Assembly: GCA_963575745.1 (NCBI GenBank)
Contig: CAUYUJ010017895.1
Coordinates: 1-64,000, forward strand
DNA length: 64,000 bases
Direction of reading: 5' to 3'
Source of the DNA: Prorocentrum cordatum
Lineage: Eukaryota > Sar > Dinophyceae > Prorocentrales > Prorocentraceae
Shown: in pieces, positions 10,268 to 21,099 of the stretch
Position numbering within the stretch: position 1 is the first letter of the stretch
Layout: each line of letters starts with the position of its first letter
Position numbers and translations under genes: made by a program
The notes under the pieces: generated by a model
The model's database searches: none
Told to the model about the DNA's origin: nothing
What the model saw: the letters and a program-made list of their open reading frames with translations, nothing else

Positions 10268-10390
10268 CTTTGTTGGGGGTGCCGTCTTCCCCCCCCCCCC
10301 CTCCCCAGATGTTCCCATGTCTTCGGGGGGATCGACGATGGATTGTGTCGGTGTGTTCCTTTCCCCGCCTGAAGTTCAGCGGGGGCGATC
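10268..10390 (+). repeat. Dispersed repeat with GGGATCGACGA..TTGTGTC core, copy 1
   Basis: Shares the order CCCCAGATGTTCCCA, then GGGG(G)ATCGACGAT(T/G), then AATTGTGTC(T/G)GTGT-like sequence, with copies at about 13740-13860 and 35380-35510. It abuts the 5' end of the retrotransposon, so the element may have inserted at or into it. Confidence 0.6.
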
Positions 10391-11926
10391 GCAGAAGCCG
10401 AGCAGGCAGCGCGGCGCGATGGAAGTGCGACCGACGCCCGAAGCAAGGGCGGGCACGTGGGCGACGAGGCAGCTGCGCCTCAGCCCCGCACCCCGCGCGC
10501 CCCGCCGAGGGCGAGGCGCGCCGCAAGCGAGGCGACGGACCCAGACCTTCAGGGTCGCCCCAGCCGCGCTCTCGTGGGGAGACGGGCACCTACCTCGGAC
10601 GCGATCCAAACCCAGCCTCGGAGCGCGGGGAGGGGTGGGGAGGAGACGCGCTCCCCCCCCGAAGATCGGGCAACAGAAGCTTTGGGGTGTGAGAAGGAGC
10701 ACCACCACCGGGCTCACAACACACGAGGGCATGGCTTGTCGGAAACAGCGCAACGCGTGGGCAGCAGCAGCCACAGCAGGAAGAGCAAGCGCAAAGGCAA
10801 GGGAAGCGAGAGGACAAAACACGACAGAAGCCAGAGAACCAGCAGCCGAGCAAACCAACCAAGAGCAGCACGGAGAGGTGCAGGGTGAGGGGTCGAGGGA
10901 GGAGAGGACGAAGAGCCCGGCGTACTCTTCCACCTCTTCTTCTTCTTCATCCTCCCTCCTCCCTCCTGCCCTTGTCCCTCCTCCATTCTGTCATCCCCCT
11001 CCCCCCTTGCCACCCGCCGACAGGACCCGCGGCCCAAGAAGTCGCAGCCGCTTCGCCGGGCGTAGATTTTCGTGCCGCATCAAGGTCTCGCCATCGCTCG
11101 GACGTCCAGTCCCGGTGCATGCTTCGCTTTCGTGCGTGATTTGGTTGATCGATAACCCTGGATGCTCCCCGAAGGTCCTCGCCGAGAAATAATGCACACG
11201 TCTGAGCGATGCCTGGAAGTCTGATGGTGGGTGTGGGAAACAGCCCCTCGAAGGCCCAAACCAGAGAAAACGCAGCTGCTGATAGATTGAAACACTCCCC
11301 GACTGGGGGCGGGCTGGGATAGAAGGGGGGGAGGAGCGAGGAGGGGTCGCCAGAGTTATGTTGTTCCCATCAGACCGAAGGACCACATCTAACAAATAAC
11401 TTCGACGACCCCGAAAAGTCTCGAAACAGTGTCTGTCCGACACGCTGGCCAAGTGTCGAACGAGTATCGCCTCCAAGGGCCCGACACCAGCAAAGCCGCC
11501 CATTTCGGTATGCCCTCGGTGCTCAAGGTTCTTTCTGGTCAGCAAGGCTGATGAAGTATCACTGCACCGACCTTGCAGACGTGCTGCAGCGGATTTGTTG
11601 CGTGGATGTCTGTCGATGCTAACCCCCGAAACGGCGAACGAAAAACGAAGTGAATTTCGCGTGGATTCGTTTTAATGCTCATTCCTGGCCAACAATAAAG
11701 TCCGCACGAAATCCACCTCGAAGTCCGGAGCGAGATTCTCCTGGACACTCCGGGCCCTTCCTGTTTCTTTCCGAACGACATCCGCTCAACGATTTGGGCG
11801 CCACGAGAAGTCGGCTGGAGCACCATAATGCCAGAGACGCAGACGCCCCTTGCCTCCTCCCAGCCTCCGAGCCTCCGCGCCCTGGGCCGGTCTCCACCGG
11901 CTGCCAGATGCGGCAGGGCAGGGAGG
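10391..11926. other. GC-rich and mixed intergenic sequence, no gene recognised
   Basis: 10391-10700 is strongly GC-rich. A short GA-rich stretch lies around 10780-10920 and a CT-rich stretch at 10925-11000. 11000-11926 is mixed sequence. Open frames exist but lack any motif I recognise or convincing splice-bounded exons. Confidence 0.4.
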
Positions 11927-12225
11927 AGGAGGAGGAGGAGGAGGAGGAGGAGGAGGAGGAGGAGGAGGAGGAGGAGGAGGAGGAGGAGGTGCAGAGGAGG
12001 AGGAGGAGGAGGAGGAGGAGGAGGAGGAGGAGGAGGAGGAGGAGGAGGAGGAGGAAAGGAGGAGGCAGAGGAGGAGGAGGAGGAGGAGGAGGAGGAGGAG
12101 GAGGAGGAGGAGGAGGAGGAGGAGGAGGAGGAGGGGGAAGAGGAGGAGGAGGAGGAGGAGGAGGAGGGCGAAGGAGGAGGAGGAGGGAGAGGAGGAGGAG
12201 GAGGAGGAGGAGCAGGGAGGAGCAG
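11927..12225. repeat. (GGA)n microsatellite, about 300 bp
   Basis: Near-perfect GGA/GAG triplets with rare interruptions (GCA at about 11991, AAA at about 12056). Open in all frames because of the triplet period. Confidence 0.95.
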
Positions 12226-13118
12226 GGAGCGGATAGCCAGAGAAGGAATGGAGGAGAGGGGAGACCGAAGAGGGAGGACGAGGAGCGTGGGCGAAGAGGA
12301 ACGCGGAGGAGGCTCCATCCCATCCCCGTCACATTCGCCTACCCCTCCCGCTCCTCCTCCACTCCCAAATTCCTTGCACCTGTTCCCCATCCTGGCTCCT
12401 GTCAAATTGATTACCCCTCTGTTCCCCTTCTCCCCTTACCCCCCTTGCTCACTGTCCCCTTTCCCACGCCCCACTCCATCCACCCATTCCCCCTTGCTTG
12501 GAAAAAGAGGAAGGAGGAGGAAGGAAGAGGGGCAGGACGGGAGAAAGACCTGGACATCCGACGTGGCGATTTTCACGTGGCGCCGCTCCAATCCCCCCCC
12601 ACCCCATCCCCGAGGCTGGCTGTTCATCCTGTGTAGGTTAGTGTTGGCCCGAGGATGGAAAGCAATGAAACAACTACTGCCACGATTGCTCCACGACGCC
12701 AGAAATCTGAGGAGGAAGGCTGCCCCCAGAGGCCTCTGAGGTGACGCCGAGGCCTCTGGAGGCCCCCAGCAGCCAACAGAGGCCAAGAGAGCTCAACGCT
12801 TCCAAAATCCCTGGATCCTCCAGCGCTCAGGTCGGGCATGTCCTCCTACAGGCGGATTTGGGCGACAATAAAAACATATGCAAGCATTGTTTAAAGCAAG
12901 ATGCTAAATAATACTCAAAAACCGTCTCGCAAGTATGTTTTCGAGTATGTTCGAAGATTCCTTCTGTAAAGAGACGCCTCAATCCAACGCTCCTCCCCCT
13001 CCCCCCCCTCTCTGGATCCGACGGCCCCATCGCAAGCGGCCCTGTCGAGCCGAAATGGAGGAGAGCCACCAGGACTGAAAAAAAAGGATCACAAAACGGA
13101 CCCAACAGAAACTTTTAG
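12226..13118. other. Mixed intergenic sequence; hairpin motif near 12838
   Basis: 12300-12560 is CT- and then GA-rich. 12690-12790 has repeated AGGCCTCTGG phrases. At 12838-12880 the phrase TCCTCCTACAGGCGGA, followed by an ACAATAAA tail, resembles similar hairpin-plus-tail motifs at 32092 and 33849. 12870-12970 is relatively AT-rich. No gene is seen. Confidence 0.4.
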
Positions 13119-13402
13119 ATCGGCGACTACAATGGGTGCGGTTTGCGAAGGGTGCGGTTTGCCTCCCGTCTTATCTGCCCCTCCCGCCCCCGGGAAACGG
13201 ATGACACTGTCACTCAATGCGACCGAATCACATGACACGGCCGCTCCTTCTAATACTACAGTGGAGCACACATCGAGGACGACACCGTCGCTCGAGGCGA
13301 CGACAAGTATGACACTGTCTCTCACAGCGGCCCCGGAAAGGCCGCCACAAAGCAGCTCGCAAACCGCACCCGGGCGTAACCGCACCAACTGTAGTCGCCG
13401 AT
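13119..13402. mobile_element. Foldback element with about 44-bp imperfect TIRs
   Basis: The left arm begins ATCGGCGACTACAATGGGTG at 13119 and runs to 13162. The right arm, 13359-13402, is its inverse: reverse-complemented it begins ATCGGCGACTACAGTTGGTG, and both arms end at a GTGCGGTTTGC motif. The interior of about 200 bp is non-coding. It is followed by two direct repeats of CCCCCGCAGATGTCATGCAC, at about 13410 and 13559. Confidence 0.6.
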
Positions 13403-13739
13403 TTCAACGGCCCCCGCAGATGTCATGCACCTGCGCCTCGAAATTTCGAAGAGCCCCCAGGCGTCGTCGAATGCCGACTGCGCTGGCGTGCCCCTTTGCG
13501 AGCCCCAGGGGCTCTGTCATGGTACGGTGCATAAATGTCGTCCGCGGATTTCAGCGGCCCCCGCAGATGTCATGCACCTGCGCCGGGCCCCCCTCCCTGG
13601 CGCGCGGAGAGCGCGCCGGGGGCGGCGCTCGAGGCGCCGCCCTGGAGGCCCCATCCCAGACCCAAGAAGTCCCCGCGGGCCGTCGAACGTTGATTTATTG
13701 AAGGGGCCCCAGGACACACACAAATAAATCCACACAAAT

Positions 13740-13860
13740 AAAAAGATTCCCCATATTTTCCCATATTTTCTGGTTTTTTGTCTTCCCCCCACTTCCCATA
13801 TTTTCCTATATTTTCCTGGGAATCGACGATTAATTGTGTCTGTGTGTTTTTCCCCTCCTG
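13740..13860 (+). repeat. Dispersed ATCGACGATTAATTGTGTC repeat, copy 2
   Basis: Contains CCCCATATTTTCCCATATTT and then GGGAATCGACGATTAATTGT. It is preceded by GGGGCCCCAGGACACACAC and AAATAAA phrases also present before the 35.4-kb copy. Confidence 0.7.
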
Positions 13861-14319
13861 ATTTATGTCTACGCCGCTTTTTCTTCTTCTTCGGCGAAAA
13901 CAGCCCGCCCAGAAGTCCGCTATTCCGTCGCCGCATGCTGCCCCTAGCGATACCGCTACTCTGCGGACCTCTCCCGCAGAATTTCGAAGCGAATCCAACG
14001 GTGGCGACGAGATCCTCCCAGGAGGGCAAAAAAGGGATAACCGGGCGAAGGGTAGCGGTATGGGTACCCGTTCCTGCTCTGACCCAAACCCCACGCTCCA
14101 GCACCGGCAGCGCCGCCGACGCGAACACGCCGAGCTCGGGGTCCCGGGGCTTGGCGGAGTCGTTGTGCCACACCAGCGGCACCTGAGGTCGGCCACCCCA
14201 GCGCAAGAGATTAGAGGCGGGTTGGTGGCGAGCCAGCCTGTCCCATGCTCCGCATGAGACCACACAGCCGATGGCCGAAGGGTTGAGGGACGACGCCCGG
14301 CTCGGGATAATCCTGTCGT

Positions 14320-14570
14320 CGTAGGAGGAGGAGGAGGAGGAGGAGGAGGAGGAGGAGGAAGAGGAGGAGCGAGGAGGAGGAGGAGGAGGAGGGAGGAGGA
14401 GGAGAGGGAGGCAGCGAGGAGCAGCGAGGAGGAGGAGGAGGAGGTGGAGGAGGTGGAGGAGAGGAGGAGGAGGAGGAGAGCGAGGAGGAGCGAGGAGGAG
14501 CGAGGAGGAGGAGAGGAGGAGGAGGAGGACGAGGAGCAGGAGGAGGAGGGGAGGAGGAGGGAGCAAGCTA
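14320..14570. repeat. (GGA)n-rich microsatellite
   Basis: GGA triplets interrupted by AGCGA and AGGT units. The 13870-14319 stretch to its left is mixed GC-rich sequence without a recognisable gene. Confidence 0.9.
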
Positions 14571-14689
14571 GGTGCGCTCGCGTCATATCTGACGTCCTAC
14601 CCCTCCCTCCCATCCCTTACCATGGCGCTGATTTTCTCTATCCGCGGACGCGTGTCGTAGCGGACCTGTGGCTCCGCGCGCGCGTGCGT

Positions 14690-14832
14690 AGTGGGTGGTG
14701 GTGCGTGCGTGCGTGTGCGTGCGTGCGCGTGCGTGCGTGCGTGCGTGTGTGCGTGGTGTGGTGGTGTGGTGGTGGTGGTGGTGGTGGTGGTTGTGGTGGT
14801 GGTGGTGGTGGTGGTGGTGGTGGTGGTGGTGC
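14690..14832. repeat. (GCGT)n and (TGG)n microsatellites
   Basis: 14695-14755 is GTGCGTGCGTGT-type repeat. 14756-14832 is (TGG/GGT)n. Confidence 0.95.
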
Positions 14833-15122
14833 GGCGCGGTGGTGGCGGGCGGATGGGCGCGCGAGAAAGAGGCCCGCGCTGGGGCGAGAACGCCATCCTG
14901 AACGACGGAGGCCAAACACCGATCCAAAAATGAGGCCCACGCTGCAGCGGGAGCACGATTCGGAACGATTCGGGAGCAGAAATGAGGCCGGCGCCTCAGC
15001 GAGAGCAGGCGAAAACCCAACTCCCGGGAATCCTGTGTGTAAAAAACAGTACGCGGGGGGGTCTACTACTTTCAGGCCGCCATCGGGGGAAGAGGGAGAG
15101 TAGTATTCATATTGAGTAATTG

Positions 15123-15290
15123 TGGAGGAGGAGGAGGAGGAGGAGGAGGAGGAGGAGGAGGAGGAGCGAGGAGGAGCGAGGAAGAGGAGGAGCGAGGAGG
15201 AGCGAGGAGGAGCAGGAGGAGCAGGAGGAGAACGAGGAGGAGGAGGAGGAGACGGAGGAGGACGAGGAGGAGGAGCGAGGAGGCCCAGAG
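15123..15290. repeat. (GGA)n microsatellite with AGCGAGG interruptions
   Basis: GGA triplets with periodic AGCGAGGAGG blocks. Surrounding GC-rich sequence 14833-15122 and 15291-15460 shows no recognisable gene. Confidence 0.9.
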
Positions 15291-15462
15291 GTGGCACAAA
15301 CCGCGCCGAGGGCGGCGGCCCCAGCCTGCTGCGCACGGAGCACGCGCTCGAGCTTCGACTGCGGCGCGGAGGTGCGCCGCCCGCGGGCCAGGAGGGGGAG
15401 GACGAGGCAGGGCGAGGAGAGACGCCGGGCGAAAGGGGGGGATAGCAAAGGGGGGGGTTGAG

Positions 15463-15519
15463 AATCAGCTCGCTTATATAGCTGATTTTCCCGGCGCCTC
15501 CCGGCGCCGGGAGGCGCCG
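15463..15519. other. Two adjacent palindromes (hairpin plus perfect 28-bp palindrome)
   Basis: AATCAGCT (15463-15470) pairs with AGCTGATT (15480-15487) around a 9-base loop containing TTATAT. Five bases later, 15492-15519 is a perfect 28-bp palindrome, CGGCGCCTCCCGGC plus its reverse complement. Function unknown; this could be an element terminus. Confidence 0.75.
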
Positions 15520-16465
15520 ATGTGTCGAGGAATGGGCCCGGCGGCGGGGCCGAGACCAGCTGCATGCAGCAGATTTCGTACCCCCCCGTTTCCCTGTCCC
15601 CCCCTCTTTTCGTTCGGCCCCGAGAGGAGAGACGCCGGGCACGACCTGGGACGCGGGGCGCTCCGGAAGCGCTTGTGCGCGCCTGGCCCCCTCTCGGCGC
15701 ACCTTTGCGAAGGCCTCCGCGAGGGCTCCAGAGGCCTCTGGGGGACGCCCCCCGTGGGCCGCTGGCGGGCGTCGCGCGCAGCAGGTCACGACGGGGTTGT
15801 TGTCTGGCCGCTGCCGCTGCCGCCCGGCGGCGGCAGTCGAAGCCCCCCTGGCCCTCCCCCTCGGCGAGAGTGTGGACCTTCTCGGAGTACCTGATGCACC
15901 ATAGGGGACATTATGAGGAAACGCCTGCAGCGCCACCCGCCCATCCGATGTCTGGCGGGGCAGGGCACCTCCCGTCCTCTCTTTCGTCGTCGTCGGCGGA
16001 GGGCGGAGGGCGGAAAGGGCGCCTACAAGGATCGCGTCCGCCCAGTGCCCCTCCTCTTGCCACTGACAGTTCAGTTGCCTCTCCCCTCTGCCCATCCCAA
16101 TGCCCCGTCCCCCCTCTCTGTTCACTTTTTCGTCCTCGTCCTCCTGGTCGACCTTTTACGGCTACTGCTGGGGACGATGCTACTGCTGGTCTCGCCCTGC
16201 GCGCTGTCAAGCTGCGACAGTCTCGAACCCTGCCCCTGCGCGTCCAATCGACGCATGGGATATGAGACACCCCCGCTGGGGGTTCACGTCGCTGCAGACA
16301 TTCTTCAGAGTACAGGGCGCCCACCAGTTTGTCTTCAGAGTTCTGACCTGCAAAAGTGTGGGATCGCACTTCGTTGTCGCGGAGTTGGCGCTTGCACTAG
16401 GGAAACGAACAATGAATTATCCCAGTGCGACCCTACCTAGGAGTTGGAGGATCTAGGAAAGCAAC
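15520..16465. other. GC-rich sequence, no gene recognised
   Basis: Several open frames exist on both strands but none carries a motif I recognise. The part 16260-16440 is less GC-rich and could hold an exon, but no paired splice signals were convincing. Confidence 0.35.
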
Positions 16466-16562
16466 ATCAAACATCTATATGAAGCTAAGCCAAGCTAAGA
16501 CGAAGCTAAGCTAAGATGAAATAAACTAAGCTAAGATGAGATAAGCAACGCGAAGCTAAGGG
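16466..16562 (+). repeat. AAGCTAAG short tandem repeat
   Basis: Eight or more degenerate copies of AAGCTAAG / AGATGA(G)ATAA occur in about 95 bp. Confidence 0.8.
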
Positions 16563-16872
16563 AACGTCACTGGGGGAACCGCGGGGCGGCTACTGGGGGA
16601 ACCGCCCGGGGCGGGCCCCACTGCCCGGCCCTGTAAGCTATCGAGTGAGAACCCTTCTAGGCAGAGCCTAGGTAGGGAGATAAGCAGAAAAAACTCGGAG
16701 GTCCGCGCAGCTTCCTCGAATCGGCACCGGGCCCCCCCGCGGCAGCGCCTCCGGCGCCTCCCCTGGCGCGCTCCGCGCGCCAGGGAAGGGGGGCTCAAAA
16801 GTAATTTAAAAAATCGTCCCCAGGCCATTTTTTAACTATTTCGGAATATTCTCCCTGTAAAATTTGGACACC

Positions 16873-17065
16873 CGAAATGGGTACCGAAAGAATGGGTACA
16901 ATGCCCAACAACAAATGTTGTCCCAAACCAACAGCGGCCGCTGTTGGTTTGGCGGCCTTCTGTCTCAAATGGACACAGGCCGCGGCGGCGCGGACAGCGA
17001 GTCCTGTTCAAAATGAACAGGAACTGCTGTTGGGCATTGTACCCATTCTTTCCGTGCCCATCTCG
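16873..17065. mobile_element. Foldback element with 38-bp TIRs and nested palindromes, copy 1
   Basis: The left arm 16873-16910 and right arm 17028-17065 are inverse repeats of 38 bp with three mismatches, including a perfect 25-bp block (ending TACAATGCCCAACA on the left arm). Inside are a perfect 30-bp palindrome at 16923-16952 (CCAAACCAACAGCGG plus its inverse) and a hairpin CCTGTTCA-aaa-TGAACAGG at about 17003-17021. A diverged copy lies at about 36708-36955. No coding capacity. Confidence 0.75.
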
Positions 17066-17134
17066 TTCGTGCAGAGAAAAAGACATGCCAACAAACTGTT
17101 GGCGCTCCGCGCGGATTCCTTGGATCTGCGCTGG

Positions 17135-17250
17135 GCCCCCCTCCCTGGCGCGGCTGGAGCGCGCCAGGGGCGGCGCCGGCAGCGCGCCGGCGGGGCCGGG
17201 GGGGGGAGGCCCGGCGCGGATCCGAGACATCCGCGCGGAGCGCCACGAAA
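17135..17250 (+). repeat. GC-rich dispersed repeat (GGCGCG..ATCCGCGCGGAGC family)
   Basis: Begins GGGCCCCCCTCCCTGGCGCG and ends near GATCCGAGACATCCGCGCGG. Relatives: about 13585-13660 and 16725-16795 (partial), 36165-36300, and 60085-60160. The last lies at the edge of a JmjC-gene intron. Confidence 0.6.
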
Positions 17251-17557
17251 TCTGCCTCTACTTGGGCTTGCTCTTCTTCGATCCTCGTCCTCGGCCGCCC
17301 CCCTCGCCCCATCCTCCCCCCATTGCGCCCGCCGGGCGAGCGCGGGGGGGGGCGAGGCGCCAGGGTGGCGCGCACGAGCGCGTGCGCCTTCTGCGCGAAG
17401 GCCCGGGCCTGTGGCCCCCCCCGCGGCGGGGAGGAGGTGCCGCTGCCCCGCCCCCCCTGGCGCCGCCGGCGCCGCGCTCCGGCCGCCCCTCCGCCCCCCC
17501 ACCCGCGGTGGCAGCTCCTGGGAGCCTCTCGTGCCAGCTCGTCGGCGCCTGCGGATC

Positions 17558-17650
17558 GACGCCGATGGACGCTGGATCGACGCCAGGTCGACGCTAAATC
17601 GACGCTGGATCGACGCCTGATCGGCGCTGTCTCATCGACTCATCGACGCG
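17558..17650 (+). repeat. 13-bp minisatellite (GATCGACGCTGGA)
   Basis: About six degenerate copies of ATCGACGCTGGATCGACGCC. The GC-rich stretch 17250-17557 shows no recognised gene. Confidence 0.8.
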
Positions 17651-17887
17651 GACCGGCGCTAGAAGCGGAATTAAGAGGGTACACCAGGCTCCCATGACTT
17701 GCTACCGAACCCTTGGCGGCGCGCACGAGGGGGCAGGGGGAGGGGGAGTGGCTTCTTAGAGGCAGGCTGCTTCTCAGGAGGGCCCGGCCTTACATCTACA
17801 GACAAGGCCCGCGCAGTCTAAGAAGCAGGGTGCTTCTAAGAAGCCTTCCCCCCTCCCCCTGCCCCCCTCTGCGCGTGGCCAAGCCAA

Positions 17888-18132
17888 CCCTGACTCCGGA
17901 TCCGCCCTACTTTGGCTTTTTTCCCAACTTAAAATTGCGTCGGAAATCCACCTACAAGAGGCCGGGAAAGTAGGGCGGAAATTGCTGCACCCAACATAAA
18001 ATAGGGCGGCAATCCACTGAAACAGCAACAGAAAAGTAGGGCGGAAGTTGGCAGCGGGGCTTGAAAAGTAAGGCGGAAATTCCAAGCCCCACTTACGAAT
18101 TTCCCCAAAGTAGGGCGGATCCGGAGTCAGGG
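17888..18132 (+). mobile_element. MITE with about 28-bp TIRs, copy 1
   Basis: Ends CCCTGACTCCGGATCCGCCC...CTACTTTGG and its near-perfect inverse finishing GGATCCGGAGTCAGGG at 18132. The 245-bp interior has several AGTAGGGCGGAAAT-type subrepeats. A second copy at 19058-19306 is inverted. No clear target-site duplication could be read. Confidence 0.85.
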
Positions 18133-18419
18133 ATCCCATGCGCTTGCCTGCCCCAGCCTCGTTCTGTGACGCACAAAGGACATACTAGTACTACGTGTCC
18201 TCCTCGGAGGCGTGCGTCCGACCCGAACAGACAGTCTAACCATCTTGCAGTGCATCGTTTCCCGAGCGGCACGGCCAGAAAACACCCGCCACGACGCATA
18301 CACTGTCAGATTTCCCAGTGCGCGCGTGGCCCTGGGGGGGGGGGGGGGGGGGCGACGCACACATAGCATTAGTGTGCTGGGGTGCTGCCGATCGTTCCGC
18401 CAGTCCATCCACCTTTCTC

Positions 18420-18600
18420 GGCGGTGGACAAACCTCCCTTTGGTAAACCACCCTTGAGCGTAAACGGCCTAGGACTGAAACCGACGACCTGCACCTGCGA
18501 AAATGACGGCAGCGACGCCCTCTCGCGAACCGAAAGCGTCCAATTCGCTAATCGACGTGTCAGGGTAGGAGGTCTATCAAACTCCGACTTTCCTGGACCC
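18420..18600 (+). repeat. Dispersed repeat (AAATGACGGC..CGCCCTCTCG), copy 1
   Basis: Shares the order GGACAAACC/GGACAGAACC, GAAAATGACGGC, GCGCCCTCTCGAGAACCG-like and CGACGTGTCAGGGT with 33600-33760. Non-coding as far as can be read. A poly-G run of about 19 bases lies at 18336-18353. Confidence 0.7.
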
Positions 18601-18934
18601 CAGGATTGCCTTTTCATCCCGAGTCGTTCTGTTGACCGCCCCGGGCGCATGGGGAACGGCCCCGGAACGCGAAAAAAGTGGCACAACTCCAGGAGGTCCC
18701 CTTTCCCCCAGGATAGGGGCCCACATGCGAACCCTACCCCTACCCCCCTGTATCGTCCTGTATCTCGCAGCAGTGTTGCGGTTCTTCTTCTGCTTCACAG
18801 TCGCGTTGCGCTCAGCTGCCTGCTTCGCAATCACGGGGTGCTCCGCGTGCTCGCTCTCTGTTGTGGATTTTCTAGAGAGTCGCCAATCGCGCGCTCTTCC
18901 GCCCACGCGTCCCGCAGGATGCACGGCTTACTCT

Positions 18935-19057
18935 GAGTACCTCAATAGTTCTGGGCTCCCGGACTACAAGGGCCCCCCGGACTACAAGGGCCCCCCCCCC
19001 GGACTACAAGGGCCCCCCCCCCGGACTACAGGGACCCCCCCCGGACTACAAGGGCCC
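18935..19057 (+). repeat. GGACTACAAGGGCCCC minisatellite with one TIR of the 40.9-kb element
   Basis: Starts CTCTGAGTACCTCAATAGTT, matching the terminus of the 40898-41432 element, followed by five GGACTACA(A)GGG(C)n units. The other terminus is absent, and the MITE at 19058 follows directly, so this is a half element disrupted by the MITE. Confidence 0.7.
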
Positions 19058-19306
19058 CCCTGACTCCGGATCCGCCATACTTTGGGGAAATTCGTAAGTG
19101 GGGCTTGGAATTTCCGCCTTACTTTTCAAGCTCCGCTGATGCCAATTTCCGCCCTACTTTTCTGCTGCTGTTTCTGTGGATTTCTGCCCCATTGTATGTT
19201 GGGTGCAGCAAATTCCGCCCTACTTTTTCGGCTCCTTATAGGTGGATTTCCGACGCAATTTTAAGTTGGAAAAAAAAGCCAAAGTAGGGCGGATCTGGAG
19301 TCAGGG
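19058..19306 (-). mobile_element. MITE with about 28-bp TIRs, copy 2 (inverted)
   Basis: Same termini as 17888-18132 (CTGACTCCGGATCCGCC and its inverse GGCGGATCTGGAGTCAGGG). The internal order is reversed, so it lies in opposite orientation. It sits inside the C-rich GGACTACAAGGG minisatellite. Confidence 0.85.
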
Positions 19307-20400
19307 CCCCCCCCTACCCCCTACCCCCCACGATTTCTGAGGGGGAGGGTGGGGCTCACTTCGCACGTGGCTCTCCACAGGACCTCCTGCGGCACTCGCG
19401 ACGCAACGCTCTGCTTCACCGCGCGCCCCCCCAGAAGTCCGGACCCCTTCCCCGAAACCGGCGTCTCCTCCCGACAAGTTGCTTTCTGCCCTGGAGCCCG
19501 GCGAGGGCCTCTGGAGGCCAAACGTTGCCAAAACCTCTGGTTGTAACTTTTTCGCGGCACAACCTGGTGAGGGTGTGGCGACACTTGGGAGGCCCGAGCC
19601 AATGTGGTGACAGACCGCGCGGTGACCACAAGATCTCTCGGGACCTCACCGCACGGTCCGTCGCCGCACGGTCTTGAGAGCCCGGAGGCCCAAGCCTGGG
19701 CCGTCACTCGGGTCTCCGGAAGCTTCTCGGAAAGATCCGGGCACCCCTGGAACGCTCTACGGCCACGCGGAGCTGCTGGGACACATCCCGAGGCCGAAAG
19801 AACCAAGAACCGGCGAAAGCGTCCACAAACCGCCAGTCATCATGGCGACACCTCTCCGCAGAAGATCCCGAGCGATCCAAAACCCATTTTTGATAGCCCT
19901 GGGGCCCGATGGCGCGCCCCAGAAGCCGGAATCCGGGAAACACGCCCAGGTCGCAGCAAAATCAAATCGTCGGAGATCTGGGTGCCCTTCGAATCGTGGC
20001 GGCATCTCCCCTTCCCGTGGCGGCCAAGGGAAAAACACATACCCTTGCCATCGCTCGGACGTCCCTTCCGCGTGAATCTTTCGGTGTCGTGCGCTTGCTT
20101 TCTCGCAAGATGACCCAAGGTGCTCCTCGATTTGTCTCCGCCGAGAGGAAGCGCACACGCCCGAACGATGCCAAATACCAGCAGCCCACCCTGGCGACGG
20201 CGCCTCGCGGCGCGGGCAGCGGCCGACGGCACCGCGGCCTCCGTCGGCCAATGGCCGCCCGTGTTCGATCCGCCACCTCGGCATTGGTTCGCCGCTGCCG
20301 TGCTCTTCGTCGCCGTCGTCGACGCCGCCGCCACCTCAACTTTTGCTCGCCGCCGCCGTGCTCCTCGCAAGGCGCCTCGCTGGGCCTTGCGAGCTGACTG
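19307..20400. other. Intergenic sequence with a CCGCACGG-rich dispersed repeat
   Basis: About 19600-19760 carries the phrase GTGGTGACAGACCGCGCGGT and several CCGCACGG motifs, shared with 35760-35900 and 59870-60020. The rest is mixed sequence with open frames that contain no motif I recognise. Confidence 0.5.
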
Positions 20401-20950
20401 AGGGCGATTAGAGGGGTCGTCGGAGAGGCGCAAAAGAGACCCAAGACAGCGCAAGAGCGCTCCAAGAGGAACCTCGATGGTCTGAATACGGCCCAAGAGG
20501 CCCCCAAGACACCCCAAAAGGCCGTTAAGAGAGCCTCGAAGAAGCCCAAATCGTCACATTCCCTCAGGAAATATATTTGTTGTGCATATCCGCTTTTTGG
20601 GTCTTCGCAGCGTCCAAAGACGGCCCAATGAGCCCCCAATCTCGCCCCAAGACGGCCCGGGAGGCCCCCTAGAGGGGTTGAAGGCGGCCCAAGAGGGCCC
20701 CAAGACTGCCCCAGAGAGCCCCGAGACTGCCCACAAGAAGCCCAAGATGCCCCCAGAAGGCTCCCAAGAGAGACCCACGAAAGCCATGGGATACCTCCAA
20801 GAACGCCACTGGAGGCCCGCAAGAGGGCCCTAGATGGCTTCAGAAGACCTCTGGAGGGCCCCAGCTCCCCAAGGTGGCCCAAGAAGCCACCAGGACGGCC
20901 CAAGAGTGCCCCAGGACGGCACAAAAGAGCACCACAAACGACCAGACGGC
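20400..20950 (+). repeat. GGCCCAAGAGGCCCCCAAGA low-complexity repeat
   Basis: Irregular repeats of about 10-25 bp built on CCAAGA(C/T)GGCCC and AGAGGCCCC. Same family as 1-230, 27360-27830 and 39110-40200. Confidence 0.75.
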
Positions 20951-21099
20951 GTTCTCCTACGAAATACATCAAACTGACCCGACGATCTTGGTTCCACGTT
21001 TGAGGCTCGAGGTTTCAGTAGCTACCCGATCGAGAGAGACAGGCAATGGATCTATATTCGAAATTCGACGATCGAAGATTTCCTGAATGCCTGGGGCCC

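Noticed and set aside
11650-12739. 328- and 303-codon open frames across the GGA tract
   Set aside because: Low-complexity Glu/Gly/Arg from the (GGA)n microsatellite; flanks show no motif.
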